This document shows, piece after piece, positions 42,737-50,008 of a DNA stretch of 58,684 nt. Below the pieces are notes generated by a model that saw nothing but the letters and a program-made list of their open reading frames with translations, did not search any database and was not told the origin of the DNA. The DNA lies in the NCBI GenBank assembly GCA_019420345.1, contig JAHZHI010000022.1, positions 1 to 58,684 of the forward strand, in the 5' to 3' direction. This DNA comes from Peptococcaceae bacterium. GTDB lineage: Bacteria; Bacillota; Peptococcia; Peptococcales; Peptococcaceae. Within the stretch, counting starts at the first letter, position 1. Each line of letters begins with the position of its first letter. Made by a program: the position numbers and the translations under genes.

Positions 42737-44215
42737 TTAGAGCATCAGCATCTTAGCAAGTGGATACCCAATGAAGATGTAGAGAATCAATGTTGCAATA
42801 CAAATTGGGAAACCGACCGTCATAATGTCTTTGGTGGTGTAGATGTTTTTCATCCCGTGCATCAAACCAGCGTGTGGAGAAGCTGCAGGAGTCAACATTG
42901 CTACAAAGACCATGAGGATAACCCCGGTTGCAACAGGCATTGGGTTGACGCCAATCTGGTTGGAGAAGTTCAGTACAACCGGCATCAGAATAACTGCCAT
43001 TGCTGCGTTATTTGCAAAGTTGGTGATAATCAGTGCGGTAGTGAACATGATGGCAACAAAGACCATTTCACTACGACCACCGAGAATTGGCTGCAGAGCC
43101 TGAATCAAGAAATCTGGCACACCAGTTGCTTCGTTAGAAAGGGTATTTGCACCATAAACTGCAGCGGCGATCATGAAGAAGATCCCCCAGTTAAACTGTT
43201 TGTAAGCTACTTCTTTAAAGTCCAAGAGAGGTTTGCCTTCGATACGAACAATCAGGAAGAGCATAACCCATAACAAGGTAACACCCATAGGCCCAATAAA
43301 GTTCAATGCATTGGAGATTGGGTTACCAGGGAAGAAGCTTGGCAAAAGAATCATCAGTAAGTAAAGAGGGATCATGAAGAGATATGCTTTCTGCTGCAGG
43401 TTCATTGGAGGCAGTGGCATTTGTTCTTCAATCATCGCAGGATCTACCGCTTTGAGCTTGCTCATATCAATACGAAGAACAAATTTCAAAACGATGATGT
43501 AAAGAGCAGCTACCAATGTAGTCATTACAACGTCAACAAGCATGTACTGAGCCATTGGAATGGTCATCGGATTGCCCATGGCAGCGGTCATGCTCTGGAA
43601 CGCTGCGTATGGAATAAGCTGAGCGCCCATGAATGGGAACAATGGCTGAGCCAAAGTAGATACAGCAAACATACCAACGAAGAAATATTTCCAGAATGGT
43701 TCATCTCTGGTAATATTCAAAGATTTCATCAAACTCATTGAAATAGGCCAGAGAATGATCAGAGAAGTAATAGGGCTGCAAATTGCGGCCAATACAAAGC
43801 AGCAAGCATAGAATACTGCAATGAATACTACTGGGCGACCTTTAAACAACTTTCTCGTCAAGAACCACTTTGCAATATATTTGGTATCGCCAACTTCGTC
43901 CATGGCACCAAAGAGAACCATTGCAAAGAGAGTCAAAAGTACGGTGTAAACCCCAACGGCCTGCATCCAGACACCGTTGAAACCACCTTCACCGCCATAA
44001 CCAGAAATTGCTAATAAGAACAACCCGACCATACTTGGCCAAAGAGTGTCAACCGCACTCCAGAGATAAACCATACCCAGGAATGCACCTACGCAACGCA
44101 TCCCCAATGAGGTAATTGGCTCAATTGGAGGCATAAACCAGAATAATGCAATGATACCGAAGCCAATTACGAGATGAAGTGGATACAAACTACGTTTTTT
44201 CTTTGCTTCACTCAT
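42737..44215 (-). CDS. DASS/SLC13-family anion transporter 3 (tandem copy A)
   Basis: The 492-residue membrane protein has about 11-13 hydrophobic segments. The second substrate and sodium motif reads TNFANNAAMAVILMP then LTPAASPHAGLMHG; the first reads SPITS, unlike the SNT of the best-known members. The start at MSEAKKKRS follows AAAGG with normal spacing. It is very similar over its full length to the neighbouring transporter, so the pair arose by a recent duplication. The Crp-type palindrome lies upstream. A sulfate ester, sulfonate or dicarboxylate substrate is possible. Confidence 0.9.
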   Translation of the reverse strand: MSEAKKKRSLYPLHLVIGFGIIALFWFMPPIEPITSLGMRCVGAFLGMVYLWSAVDTLWPSMVGLFLLAISGYGGEGGFNGVWMQAVGVYTVLLTLFAMVLFGAMDEVGDTKYIAKWFLTRKLFKGRPVVFIAVFYACCFVLAAICSPITSLIILWPISMSLMKSLNITRDEPFWKYFFVGMFAVSTLAQPLFPFMGAQLIPYAAFQSMTAAMGNPMTIPMAQYMLVDVVMTTLVAALYIIVLKFVLRIDMSKLKAVDPAMIEEQMPLPPMNLQQKAYLFMIPLYLLMILLPSFFPGNPISNALNFIGPMGVTLLWVMLFLIVRIEGKPLLDFKEVAYKQFNWGIFFMIAAAVYGANTLSNEATGVPDFLIQALQPILGGRSEMVFVAIMFTTALIITNFANNAAMAVILMPVVLNFSNQIGVNPMPVATGVILMVFVAMLTPAASPHAGLMHGMKNIYTTKDIMTVGFPICIATLILYIFIGYPLAKMLML

Positions 44216-44309
44216 TTTTCTCATCCTTTCCTTTTCTTGAGTGACTGACCGAAATCTCCGGATTATTAATAAAATTTATTATTTCAATTCCGGTCTTTCT
44301 TATGGGCTT

Positions 44310-44351
44310 ATTCTACCATTCACTTATAAAAACTATAAGTAGCCTAGACTT
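44310..44351 (-). promoter_or_regulatory. DASS 3 promoter with Crp/Fnr-type palindrome
   Basis: TAGCCTAGACTT (44340-44351, plus-strand reading) lies upstream of a TAGAAT -10 box (44310-44315, minus strand). Motif centre to -10 is 30-35 bases, identical to the assT promoter. No clear -35 box is present. Confidence 0.65.
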
Positions 44352-44409
44352 CACCTGTCTCCATATTCTTCATTTTTTTTTAACCAGCTCTCCATAGTTT
44401 TTAGCCGTC

Positions 44410-44446
44410 AAAAAAAACACCTGCCACCGCTGGGTGACAGGTGTGA
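44410..44446 (-). terminator. Terminator of DASS transporter 4
   Basis: ACACCTGTCACC and GGTGGCAGGTGT form a stem with one mismatch, followed on the minus strand by eight T. Confidence 0.85.
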
Positions 44447-44458
44447 GTAAATTTAAGA

Positions 44459-45937
44459 TTAGCCCATAAGCATTTTGCACAATGGATAACCAACACAGAT
44501 ATACAAAATCAATGCAACAATGCAGATTGGGAAGCCAACAGCCAAGATTTCTTTGGTGCTGTAAATCTTCTTCATCCCATGCATCATACCAGCGTGTGGA
44601 GATGCAGCAGGAGTCAGCATTGCGACGAATACCATCAGGATGATACCCGTAGCAACTGGCATTGGATTGATACCCATTTGGTTGGAGAAGTTCAATACAA
44701 CCGGCATAAGGGTAACCGCCATAGCGGCATTGTTCGCAAAGTTGGTAACGATCAATGCAACGGTGAACATGATGGCAACGAAAGCCATTTCGCTGCGTCC
44801 GCCGAGGAGTGGGGTCAATGCCTGAATGAGGAAGTCAGGAATACCTGTAGACGCGTCAGACAACGTATTTGCACCATAAACAGCAGCAGCGATCATGAAG
44901 AAAATACCCCAGTTGAACTGACGATAGGCCACTTCCTTGAAGTCCAGGAGCGGCTTCCCATCAATACGAATGATCAGGAAGAGAATAACCCAGATCAAAG
45001 CAATACCCATTGGCCCAATGAAATTGAGTGCTTTGCAAATGGTAAAGTCCTTGAAGAAACTTGGCACCAGCATCATGATCAGGAAGCAAGGCACCATGAT
45101 GAGATAAATCTTCTGAGGAAGATTCATTGGAGGCAATGGCATTTCCTTTTCGATCATTGCAGGGTCAACAGCTTTCAGTTTGCTGAAATCAACACGGAAC
45201 ACGAACTTCATGGCCAGGATATAAATAGCCATAATCAGTGCGGTCATAACAATATCAACAACCATATACTGACCAATAGGAATGGTCATTGGCGTACCCA
45301 TTGCTGCCGTCATGCTCTGGAACGCTGCATATGGAATAAGCTGTGCCCCCATGAATGGGAACAGAGGCTGTGACAATGTTGCAACGGCGAACATCCCAAC
45401 AAAGAAATAACGCCAGAACTTTTCATCACGTGTCACACCCAAGGTGTTCATCAGGCTGATACCAACAGGCCAGAGAATGATCAATGCGGTCATTGGCTGG
45501 CAGACTGCAGAAATTGCGAACACGCAAATATAGAAGATGGCCATGAATACGAATGGACGACCTTTGAAAATTTTACGGGTCAGGAACCATTTTGCAATAT
45601 ACTTGGTGTCCCCCACTTCATCCATTGCCCCAAACAGTACCATAGAGAACAGGGTCAAGAGTACGGTGTAAACCCCTACGGCCTGCATCCATACGCCATT
45701 AAAACCGCCTTCTCCGCCATAGCCGGAAATGGCCAAAAAGAAAAGCCCAACTAAGCTAGGCCATAATGTATCACAGGCGCTCCAAAGATAAACCATTGCA
45801 ATGAAAGCCCCTGCGCAGCGCATCCCCATTGGTGTGATCGGATCAATCGGCGGCATCAGCCAAAACAATGCCAAAAGACCAAACCCGATAACCAGGTGGA
45901 GCGGATACAAGCTGCGTTTTTTCTTTGCTTCACTCAA
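44459..45937 (-). CDS. DASS/SLC13-family anion transporter 4 (tandem copy B)
   Basis: The 492-residue protein is nearly the same as transporter 3 in length and sequence, including GYGGEGGFNGVWMQAVGVYT and TPAASPHAGMMHG. Its first pore motif reads QPMTA where the copy reads SPITS, which could change substrate choice. The start codon is TTG; AAAGG lies 11 bases upstream, at the place where the copy has its own ribosome site. It is divergent from the Crp/Fnr regulator, and the shared intergenic region holds the palindrome. Confidence 0.9.
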   Translation of the reverse strand: MSEAKKKRSLYPLHLVIGFGLLALFWLMPPIDPITPMGMRCAGAFIAMVYLWSACDTLWPSLVGLFFLAISGYGGEGGFNGVWMQAVGVYTVLLTLFSMVLFGAMDEVGDTKYIAKWFLTRKIFKGRPFVFMAIFYICVFAISAVCQPMTALIILWPVGISLMNTLGVTRDEKFWRYFFVGMFAVATLSQPLFPFMGAQLIPYAAFQSMTAAMGTPMTIPIGQYMVVDIVMTALIMAIYILAMKFVFRVDFSKLKAVDPAMIEKEMPLPPMNLPQKIYLIMVPCFLIMMLVPSFFKDFTICKALNFIGPMGIALIWVILFLIIRIDGKPLLDFKEVAYRQFNWGIFFMIAAAVYGANTLSDASTGIPDFLIQALTPLLGGRSEMAFVAIMFTVALIVTNFANNAAMAVTLMPVVLNFSNQMGINPMPVATGIILMVFVAMLTPAASPHAGMMHGMKKIYSTKEILAVGFPICIVALILYICVGYPLCKMLMG

Positions 45938-46026
45938 AACATTTCATCCTTTCCTTTTTTCGCAAATTTTCTCGAAATTTTCTGACAAATCATCAATACC
46001 TTTTGTCAGACCTATTTCGATTCTGC

Positions 46027-46044
46027 TTATCATTATAATGATAA
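46027..46044. promoter_or_regulatory. 18-bp perfect palindrome over the DASS 4 -10 region
   Basis: TTATCATTATAATGATAA is a perfect palindrome covering both candidate -10 boxes of DASS 4 (TATCAT at 46038-46043 and TATAAT at 46032-46037, minus strand). Its AT-rich form recalls Fur/PerR-type boxes, though it is not an exact match. It could be a second, repressive site. Confidence 0.5.
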
Positions 46045-46079
46045 TCCTCCTTTCAGCATTTGAGATGTAGCCCAGACTT
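46038..46079 (-). promoter_or_regulatory. DASS 4 promoter with Crp/Fnr-type palindrome
   Basis: TAGCCCAGACTT (46068-46079, plus-strand reading) matches the sites before assT and DASS 3. A TATCAT -10 box (46038-46043, minus strand) lies at the same 30-35 base distance. A better TATAAT lies six bases further downstream, so the exact promoter is uncertain. Confidence 0.6.
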
Positions 46080-46207
46080 CATCTTTGGTCGTATTTTTGC
46101 TTTATTCACGCGTTTTTATCTGGTATCCTATCATTATGGTAATAATTAGGGCTATTCAATCCATTTTAAATCAATGATTGAAGCCGGTTCGACATGAGGA
46201 GGTACCT

Positions 46208-46888
46208 ATGGATCAAGCTGCAATTGCTGAATTAACATCCTATCCCCTGACCAAATTTCACAAGGGCGATAACATTCTTCCATTCGATGACAATGAAAAT
46301 GCGACACCGTACGTTTACTATATGATTGAAGGCCACGCCATGCGTCAGGTGACAACCATCGCTGGCGAGGAGATTTTTTTTGAGGAGTATCATCCAGGGA
46401 AAACAGTCTATGCATTACTGGGACCTTACCTGCTCTATGCCGCAACAATCATGCCCGCCAACGTCAATGCCATGGTTGCACTCACGGATGTCACAGCTCA
46501 TCAGCTGACAGCCATCGAATTTGACGCCTTCCTCGACCGCCATCCGGAAGTGATGAAGGAACTTCTCCGCCGCTTGACCAGTGAATACACCACCCTCATG
46601 AACAATTTTGTTGCTAAGCAGAAGGGACAGGCTGCGCCACGCGTTGCCGGCTTTATTCTTGAACGTGCCAATGAAATAGACGGTCGCCTTATTTTCTCAC
46701 GTTGCTGCAGTGTTTCAGATATTGCCCGTTTTTTAGGCATGCATCGCATCACTGCCAACAAGATCATTCTGGCATTGCGTCATGCTGGCGCCATCGCTTA
46801 CAACGATGACAATGTCTTAGAAATCCTTGACCCTGAATTGTTAGAAGAATTTGCTCAGGGCATCCGTAAAATTGATTACAAAAAATAA
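46208..46888 (+). CDS. Crp/Fnr-family transcriptional regulator
   Basis: The 226-residue protein has an N-terminal cyclic-nucleotide-binding-like beta barrel (about 15-125), a long dimer helix (about 125-155) and a C-terminal winged helix with CSVSDIARFLGMHRITANKI as the DNA-contact region. It lacks the N-terminal cysteine cluster of FNR, so it probably senses a small molecule, as CprK and similar proteins do. GAGGAGG precedes the ATG; an earlier in-frame start lacks a site. It is divergent from DASS 4 and is the best candidate to bind the shared palindrome. The ligand is unknown. Confidence 0.9.
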   Translation: MDQAAIAELTSYPLTKFHKGDNILPFDDNENATPYVYYMIEGHAMRQVTTIAGEEIFFEEYHPGKTVYALLGPYLLYAATIMPANVNAMVALTDVTAHQLTAIEFDAFLDRHPEVMKELLRRLTSEYTTLMNNFVAKQKGQAAPRVAGFILERANEIDGRLIFSRCCSVSDIARFLGMHRITANKIILALRHAGAIAYNDDNVLEILDPELLEEFAQGIRKIDYKK

Positions 46889-46890
46889 AT

Positions 46891-46921
46891 AGCCAGGCGC
46901 TTTAGCTGAGCACCTGGCTTT
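46891..46921 (+). terminator. Terminator of the Crp/Fnr gene
   Basis: AGCCAGG and CCTGGCT pair, with an inner GCTT/GAGC-type extension containing a mismatch, followed by a short T-run. Confidence 0.65.
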
Positions 46922-46930
46922 ACACACATT

Positions 46931-46976
46931 GAAACGCCACCAAAACAATCCGGAGGGAGTGATTTGGTGGCGTTTC
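46931..46976 (+). promoter_or_regulatory. Hairpin presenting a ribosome-site-like loop
   Basis: Two perfect 14-base arms (GAAACGCCACCAAA and its complement) enclose an 18-base loop that contains GGAGGGAG. A GTG-initiated small frame begins inside the 3' arm. The hairpin could gate translation of that frame or be part of a small RNA. Confidence 0.5.
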
Positions 46977-47143
46977 TTGATAAGCAGAAAATAAAACGAA
47001 GAAGGATTGATGAAGAAATTCTATCTGGTTACTTCCTTGTGAATCCCTTGATTCACGTTTATTTTTTCGCCCTATTATTTTTCTTCATGTTTATTATAAA
47101 TGATTCTTTTCATAAATGCAAGACTTTTTGTGCATTTTATTGA
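46967..47143 (+). CDS. Possible small membrane protein (58 residues)
   Basis: A GTG frame follows GGAGGGAG by seven bases. The product would have a basic N-terminus (KQKIKRRRIDEE) and a hydrophobic stretch of about 22 residues (from YFLVNPLIHVYFFALLFFF) followed by a short tail with two Cys. No homologue is recalled. Against it, an intrinsic-terminator-like hairpin lies within the frame. The call is speculative. Confidence 0.3.
   Translation: MAFLDKQKIKRRRIDEEILSGYFLVNPLIHVYFFALLFFFMFIINDSFHKCKTFCAFY
47039..47067 (+). terminator. Terminator-like hairpin in the 47.0-kb intergenic region
   Basis: GTGAATC and GATTCAC enclose CCTT and are followed by GTTTATTTTTT. Together with the upstream 14-bp hairpin it could delimit a small RNA of about 135 bases. 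Confidence 0.55.
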
Positions 47144-47205
47144 CGCAGCAGGCATCATTCGCTTTACAATAGAGCCAATCCCACAATAAGGAGGAATCAC
47201 ATTCT

Positions 47206-47748
47206 ATGTTTACCACCAACGATCTTCTCATCGTCATTGATATGCAAAATGATTTCATCGACGGCGCGCTTGGCACCAAAGAAGCGCAATCCATTGTTGA
47301 TGATGTTGCTGAGCGCATCCGCCATCATCAAGGACCGGTATTCTACACCCTCGATACCCATGAAAGCAATTATCTCGAAACCCAGGAGGGTCACTATCTG
47401 CCGGTCGTTCACTGCCAGAAAGGCAGCGACGGCTGGGCGCTCAATGATACCGTGGCCCGTGCGCTGCGTATGCAGAATGCCCAAGGTTTTGAAAAGCCAA
47501 CCTTCGGTTCCACCGCTTTGGCGCACGCAGTTGCTCAGGCCCACGCCGAACGGCCTTTCACATCCATCACCCTAATTGGCGTCTGCACCGATATTTGTGT
47601 CATCTCCAACGCCATGCTGCTCAAAGCTTCCCTGCCGAATGTGCCGATCTATATCAATGCCAGCCTCTGCGCTGGCGTAACGCCGGAAAGCCACGATACA
47701 GCCCTCAAAGCCATGGAAGCTTGCCAAATGGCGGTGCTCCATGCTTGA
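47206..47748 (+). CDS. Isochorismatase/nicotinamidase-family cysteine hydrolase
   Basis: The 180-residue protein has the family triad Asp12 (IVIDMQNDF), Lys97 (FEKPTF) and Cys131 (GVCTDICV). The YTLDTHESNYLETQEG and LPVVHCQKGSDGW segments resemble nicotinamidase-like members that cleave amides such as nicotinamide. AAGGAGG precedes the ATG. Its end overlaps the next gene by eight bases, so it starts a coupled three-gene operon with a DNA glycosylase and a cupin protein. The substrate is not certain. Confidence 0.85.
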   Translation: MFTTNDLLIVIDMQNDFIDGALGTKEAQSIVDDVAERIRHHQGPVFYTLDTHESNYLETQEGHYLPVVHCQKGSDGWALNDTVARALRMQNAQGFEKPTFGSTALAHAVAQAHAERPFTSITLIGVCTDICVISNAMLLKASLPNVPIYINASLCAGVTPESHDTALKAMEACQMAVLHA

Positions 47749-48265
47749 GCACGTTGACCACACGCTGACGCCCTGGGTCGACGACGACAGCCGAGTGCTG
47801 GTACTAGGCACGATGCCTTCGCCAAAATCCCGTGCCCGTGGCATGTATTACGGTCATCCGCAGAATCGCTTCTGGCCAACGCTGGCAACGCTATGGCAGG
47901 AGAACGTACCGCGCACACCAGAAGCTGCTCACGCCTTCGCTGCACGCCACCATATTGCACTCTGGGATGTGCTTGCATCCTGTGCCATCGAGGGCGCGGC
48001 CGACGCCTCCATCGCCGACCCTGTGCCCAACGATGTGCCCGCACTTTTGGCAGCACATCCGCAGCTCCAGCATATTGTCACCACCGGCAAAAAAGCAGCC
48101 GATCTTTACAAGCGCCATCTGCTGCCGCTGACCAACCTGCCAGCACTGGCACTGCCTTCCACTTCCGCTGCCAATCGCGGCTGGTGGCCGGACGATAAAC
48201 TCGTCGATGCCTACCGTGCACTCTATCATCTCATTGAAGGAGAACCTGCCCATGGATCCAAATAA
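47741..48265 (+). CDS. Hypoxanthine-DNA glycosylase (UDG family 6-like)
   Basis: The 174-residue protein has the pattern VLVLGTMPSPKSRARGMYYG then HPQNRFWP, which is typical of hypoxanthine-DNA glycosylases of the uracil-DNA glycosylase superfamily. The late STSAANR segment is also family-like. It would remove deaminated adenine (hypoxanthine) from DNA. It overlaps the genes on both sides (8 and 14 bases), so it is translated from the operon mRNA by coupling. Confidence 0.87.
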   Translation: MLEHVDHTLTPWVDDDSRVLVLGTMPSPKSRARGMYYGHPQNRFWPTLATLWQENVPRTPEAAHAFAARHHIALWDVLASCAIEGAADASIADPVPNDVPALLAAHPQLQHIVTTGKKAADLYKRHLLPLTNLPALALPSTSAANRGWWPDDKLVDAYRALYHLIEGEPAHGSK

Positions 48266-48584
48266 TCTTTTCGAACCCGGCGATCCCATGCCGGAAGAAG
48301 TCACCACCGTCCTCTATGAAGCCAATGGCACCCGCATAGAACAAATCATCAGCTGGGGTCAAGCCACATCCGAGAGCTTCTGGTACGACCAGGAAGAGGA
48401 CGAATGGCTGGTGCTGCTCAAGGGCCGCGCCATCCTCCGCTATGAGGACGGCACGCTGCTGCCTCTTCGCAAGGGCAAGCCGCATCTGATTCGCGCCCAT
48501 GAGCGTCATCAAGTGGCTGCCACCACCTCGCCGACCATCTGGCTTTGTGTATTCAGCGCTGTAGAACCGAAAGCGCTCGCATAA
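48252..48584 (+). CDS. Small cupin-domain protein
   Basis: The 110-residue protein is a single-domain cupin. The region SFWYDQEEDEWLVLLKGRAIL matches the first cupin motif, with Glu residues but without the usual His pair, and KPHLIRAHERHQV corresponds to the second motif. The ATG follows GAAGGAG inside the end of the glycosylase gene and is chosen over a longer frame. The function is unknown; small cupins often bind a metal or small ligand. Confidence 0.8.
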   Translation: MDPNNLFEPGDPMPEEVTTVLYEANGTRIEQIISWGQATSESFWYDQEEDEWLVLLKGRAILRYEDGTLLPLRKGKPHLIRAHERHQVAATTSPTIWLCVFSAVEPKALA

Positions 48585-48624
48585 AAAAACTCGCACAGTT
48601 TAGTTTTCACTGTGCGAGTTTTTT
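48584..48624. terminator. Bidirectional terminator between the cupin and ccdA genes
   Basis: A perfect 16-base-pair stem beginning AAAAAACTCGCACAGT provides T-runs on both strands. Confidence 0.88.
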
Positions 48625-48629
48625 TATGG

Positions 48630-49331
48630 TTAAAATGCCAGCCAGAACATATACAGCCCAACCGCCAGAATCAGCGTCCCCAGCACCACTTTACTGATGG
48701 TGGAAAAATGCTGATAGCTGCCGCTGCCTTTGAGCTTCTGAACAAAGCCAACCGACGTGCCTGCAATGAGCACCAGCACACTATGCCCGAGCGCATAGCA
48801 GAGCATCAGCAAGATGCCCCATGCCAAAGCCCCATTGCCAGCAATAATGGCCAAAAGCGCCACCAAAATCGGTGTGGAACATGGGCTGGCAAAAATGCCC
48901 GCCAAAATGCCCGTCAAAAATGCGCCAACAAAACCACGGCGCGAACTTTTATTAAGAATATTGGTTTCTGGAATGATTTCAAAAATATCCCAAATCTGCA
49001 GCGCCATCAAGACCATGATAACCCCAAGAATAAAATGCCAAATCGGCGAAGACGTGCCCAAAAGATGGCCTACCGAGGTGGCGATCAGCCCCAGCGCCAC
49101 AAAGGTTACCGCTGTACCGCCAGCAAAGGTCAGCGAATAAAGGAAGGCACGTTTGGTCGTTTTCTCACCGATGCCGCCAATGTACCCGATGATCAGCGGT
49201 ATGCTCGACAGGCAGCACGGCGTAAAAGCCGCCAAAACACCAGCTGCCAGTGCCAACAGTGGCCCCAGCCACGGCATTTGCCCTATCACCTGTACAATCT
49301 GATTCACCCAGCCATCGATCAATGCATCCAA
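48630..49331 (-). CDS. ccdA: CcdA/DsbD-type thiol-disulfide electron carrier
   Basis: The 233-residue membrane protein has six hydrophobic helices. Redox cysteines are visible in AAFTPCCLSSIPL (Cys39, Cys40) and in IFASPCSTPILV, the two halves of the CcdA repeat. It carries reducing power across the membrane to extracytoplasmic thioredoxin-like proteins. The start is TTG with GGAG nine bases upstream, one base after the stop of the thioredoxin-like gene, so the two form a coupled pair. Confidence 0.88.
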   Translation of the reverse strand: MDALIDGWVNQIVQVIGQMPWLGPLLALAAGVLAAFTPCCLSSIPLIIGYIGGIGEKTTKRAFLYSLTFAGGTAVTFVALGLIATSVGHLLGTSSPIWHFILGVIMVLMALQIWDIFEIIPETNILNKSSRRGFVGAFLTGILAGIFASPCSTPILVALLAIIAGNGALAWGILLMLCYALGHSVLVLIAGTSVGFVQKLKGSGSYQHFSTISKVVLGTLILAVGLYMFWLAF

Positions 49332-49332
49332 A

Positions 49333-49890
49333 TTATCTCACTCCCATTTCTTTCAAGATCTGGCGCATCTCATCTTCAGTCAGCACCCCTTGATGGGTGG
49401 TGTAGGAAAGTTTGCCAGAATCCGGATCATAATAAAAAGAAAAATGAATTTCCTCATCCAAGTCTGCGCTCGGCTTGAATGGTGTGCCATCGGCGTTCAC
49501 AAAAAACTGTGTCGGAAAAACCAACACAGGGAGATCGTCGTCAGCAGTTGGCAAATCTGTCACATCCACATACTTGATGAACGCTTTACCAAAATAATCG
49601 GCATTGATGGTTTCCAGTGCCGGCGCCATGCGCTGACAAGGGCTGCAGCTGTCAAAGCCATAATCAATGATCATCGGCAGCCTATACTGAGACAATGCCT
49701 CCATATCCACGGGCTCCTTCGCCTTCAGTGAAAAGTCGGCATCCTGAAGATTTGCCGGCAAGCTCAGCTGGTCCAACTTGGAAAAGCTCACGCCAAAATC
49801 TGGCTGCAGCTGTTTCAAAGCCCATACACCTGCTACCATCACGATGATCAAAAGTGGTACAAAAATCTGTAACTGTTGTTTTTTAATCAT
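49333..49890 (-). CDS. Membrane-anchored thioredoxin-like protein
   Basis: The 185-residue protein has an N-terminal membrane anchor (about 8-26) and a thioredoxin fold with the active site CSPC (Cys82, Cys85). The strand LPVLVFPTQFFVNADG carries the cis-proline region. It lies outside the membrane and is probably reduced by the adjacent CcdA. Likely work includes disulfide reduction of surface proteins or peroxide defence. GAGAGG precedes the ATG. Confidence 0.87.
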   Translation of the reverse strand: MIKKQQLQIFVPLLIIVMVAGVWALKQLQPDFGVSFSKLDQLSLPANLQDADFSLKAKEPVDMEALSQYRLPMIIDYGFDSCSPCQRMAPALETINADYFGKAFIKYVDVTDLPTADDDLPVLVFPTQFFVNADGTPFKPSADLDEEIHFSFYYDPDSGKLSYTTHQGVLTEDEMRQILKEMGVR

Positions 49891-49957
49891 TTTAGCACCT
49901 CTCTCGATCGCGCATTATATTATTTTACATCATATTCCTAAAAATTGCACGAAAAAC

Positions 49958-50001
49958 CAAAACGTCCTTCCCCACTTAAATCCTGAAATGGAAAAGGACG
50001 T
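49958..50001 (-). terminator. Terminator of the aldo/keto reductase gene
   Basis: ACGTCCTT and AAGGACGT enclose a long loop and are followed on the minus strand by TTTTGG. It is a moderate terminator. Confidence 0.5.
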
Positions 50002-50008
50002 CCCCTGT

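Noticed and set aside
47010..47042. 10-residue frame (MKKFYLVTSL) before a terminator-like hairpin
   Set aside because: It could be a leader peptide, but it has no run of a regulatory amino acid and the spacing of its ribosome site is poor.
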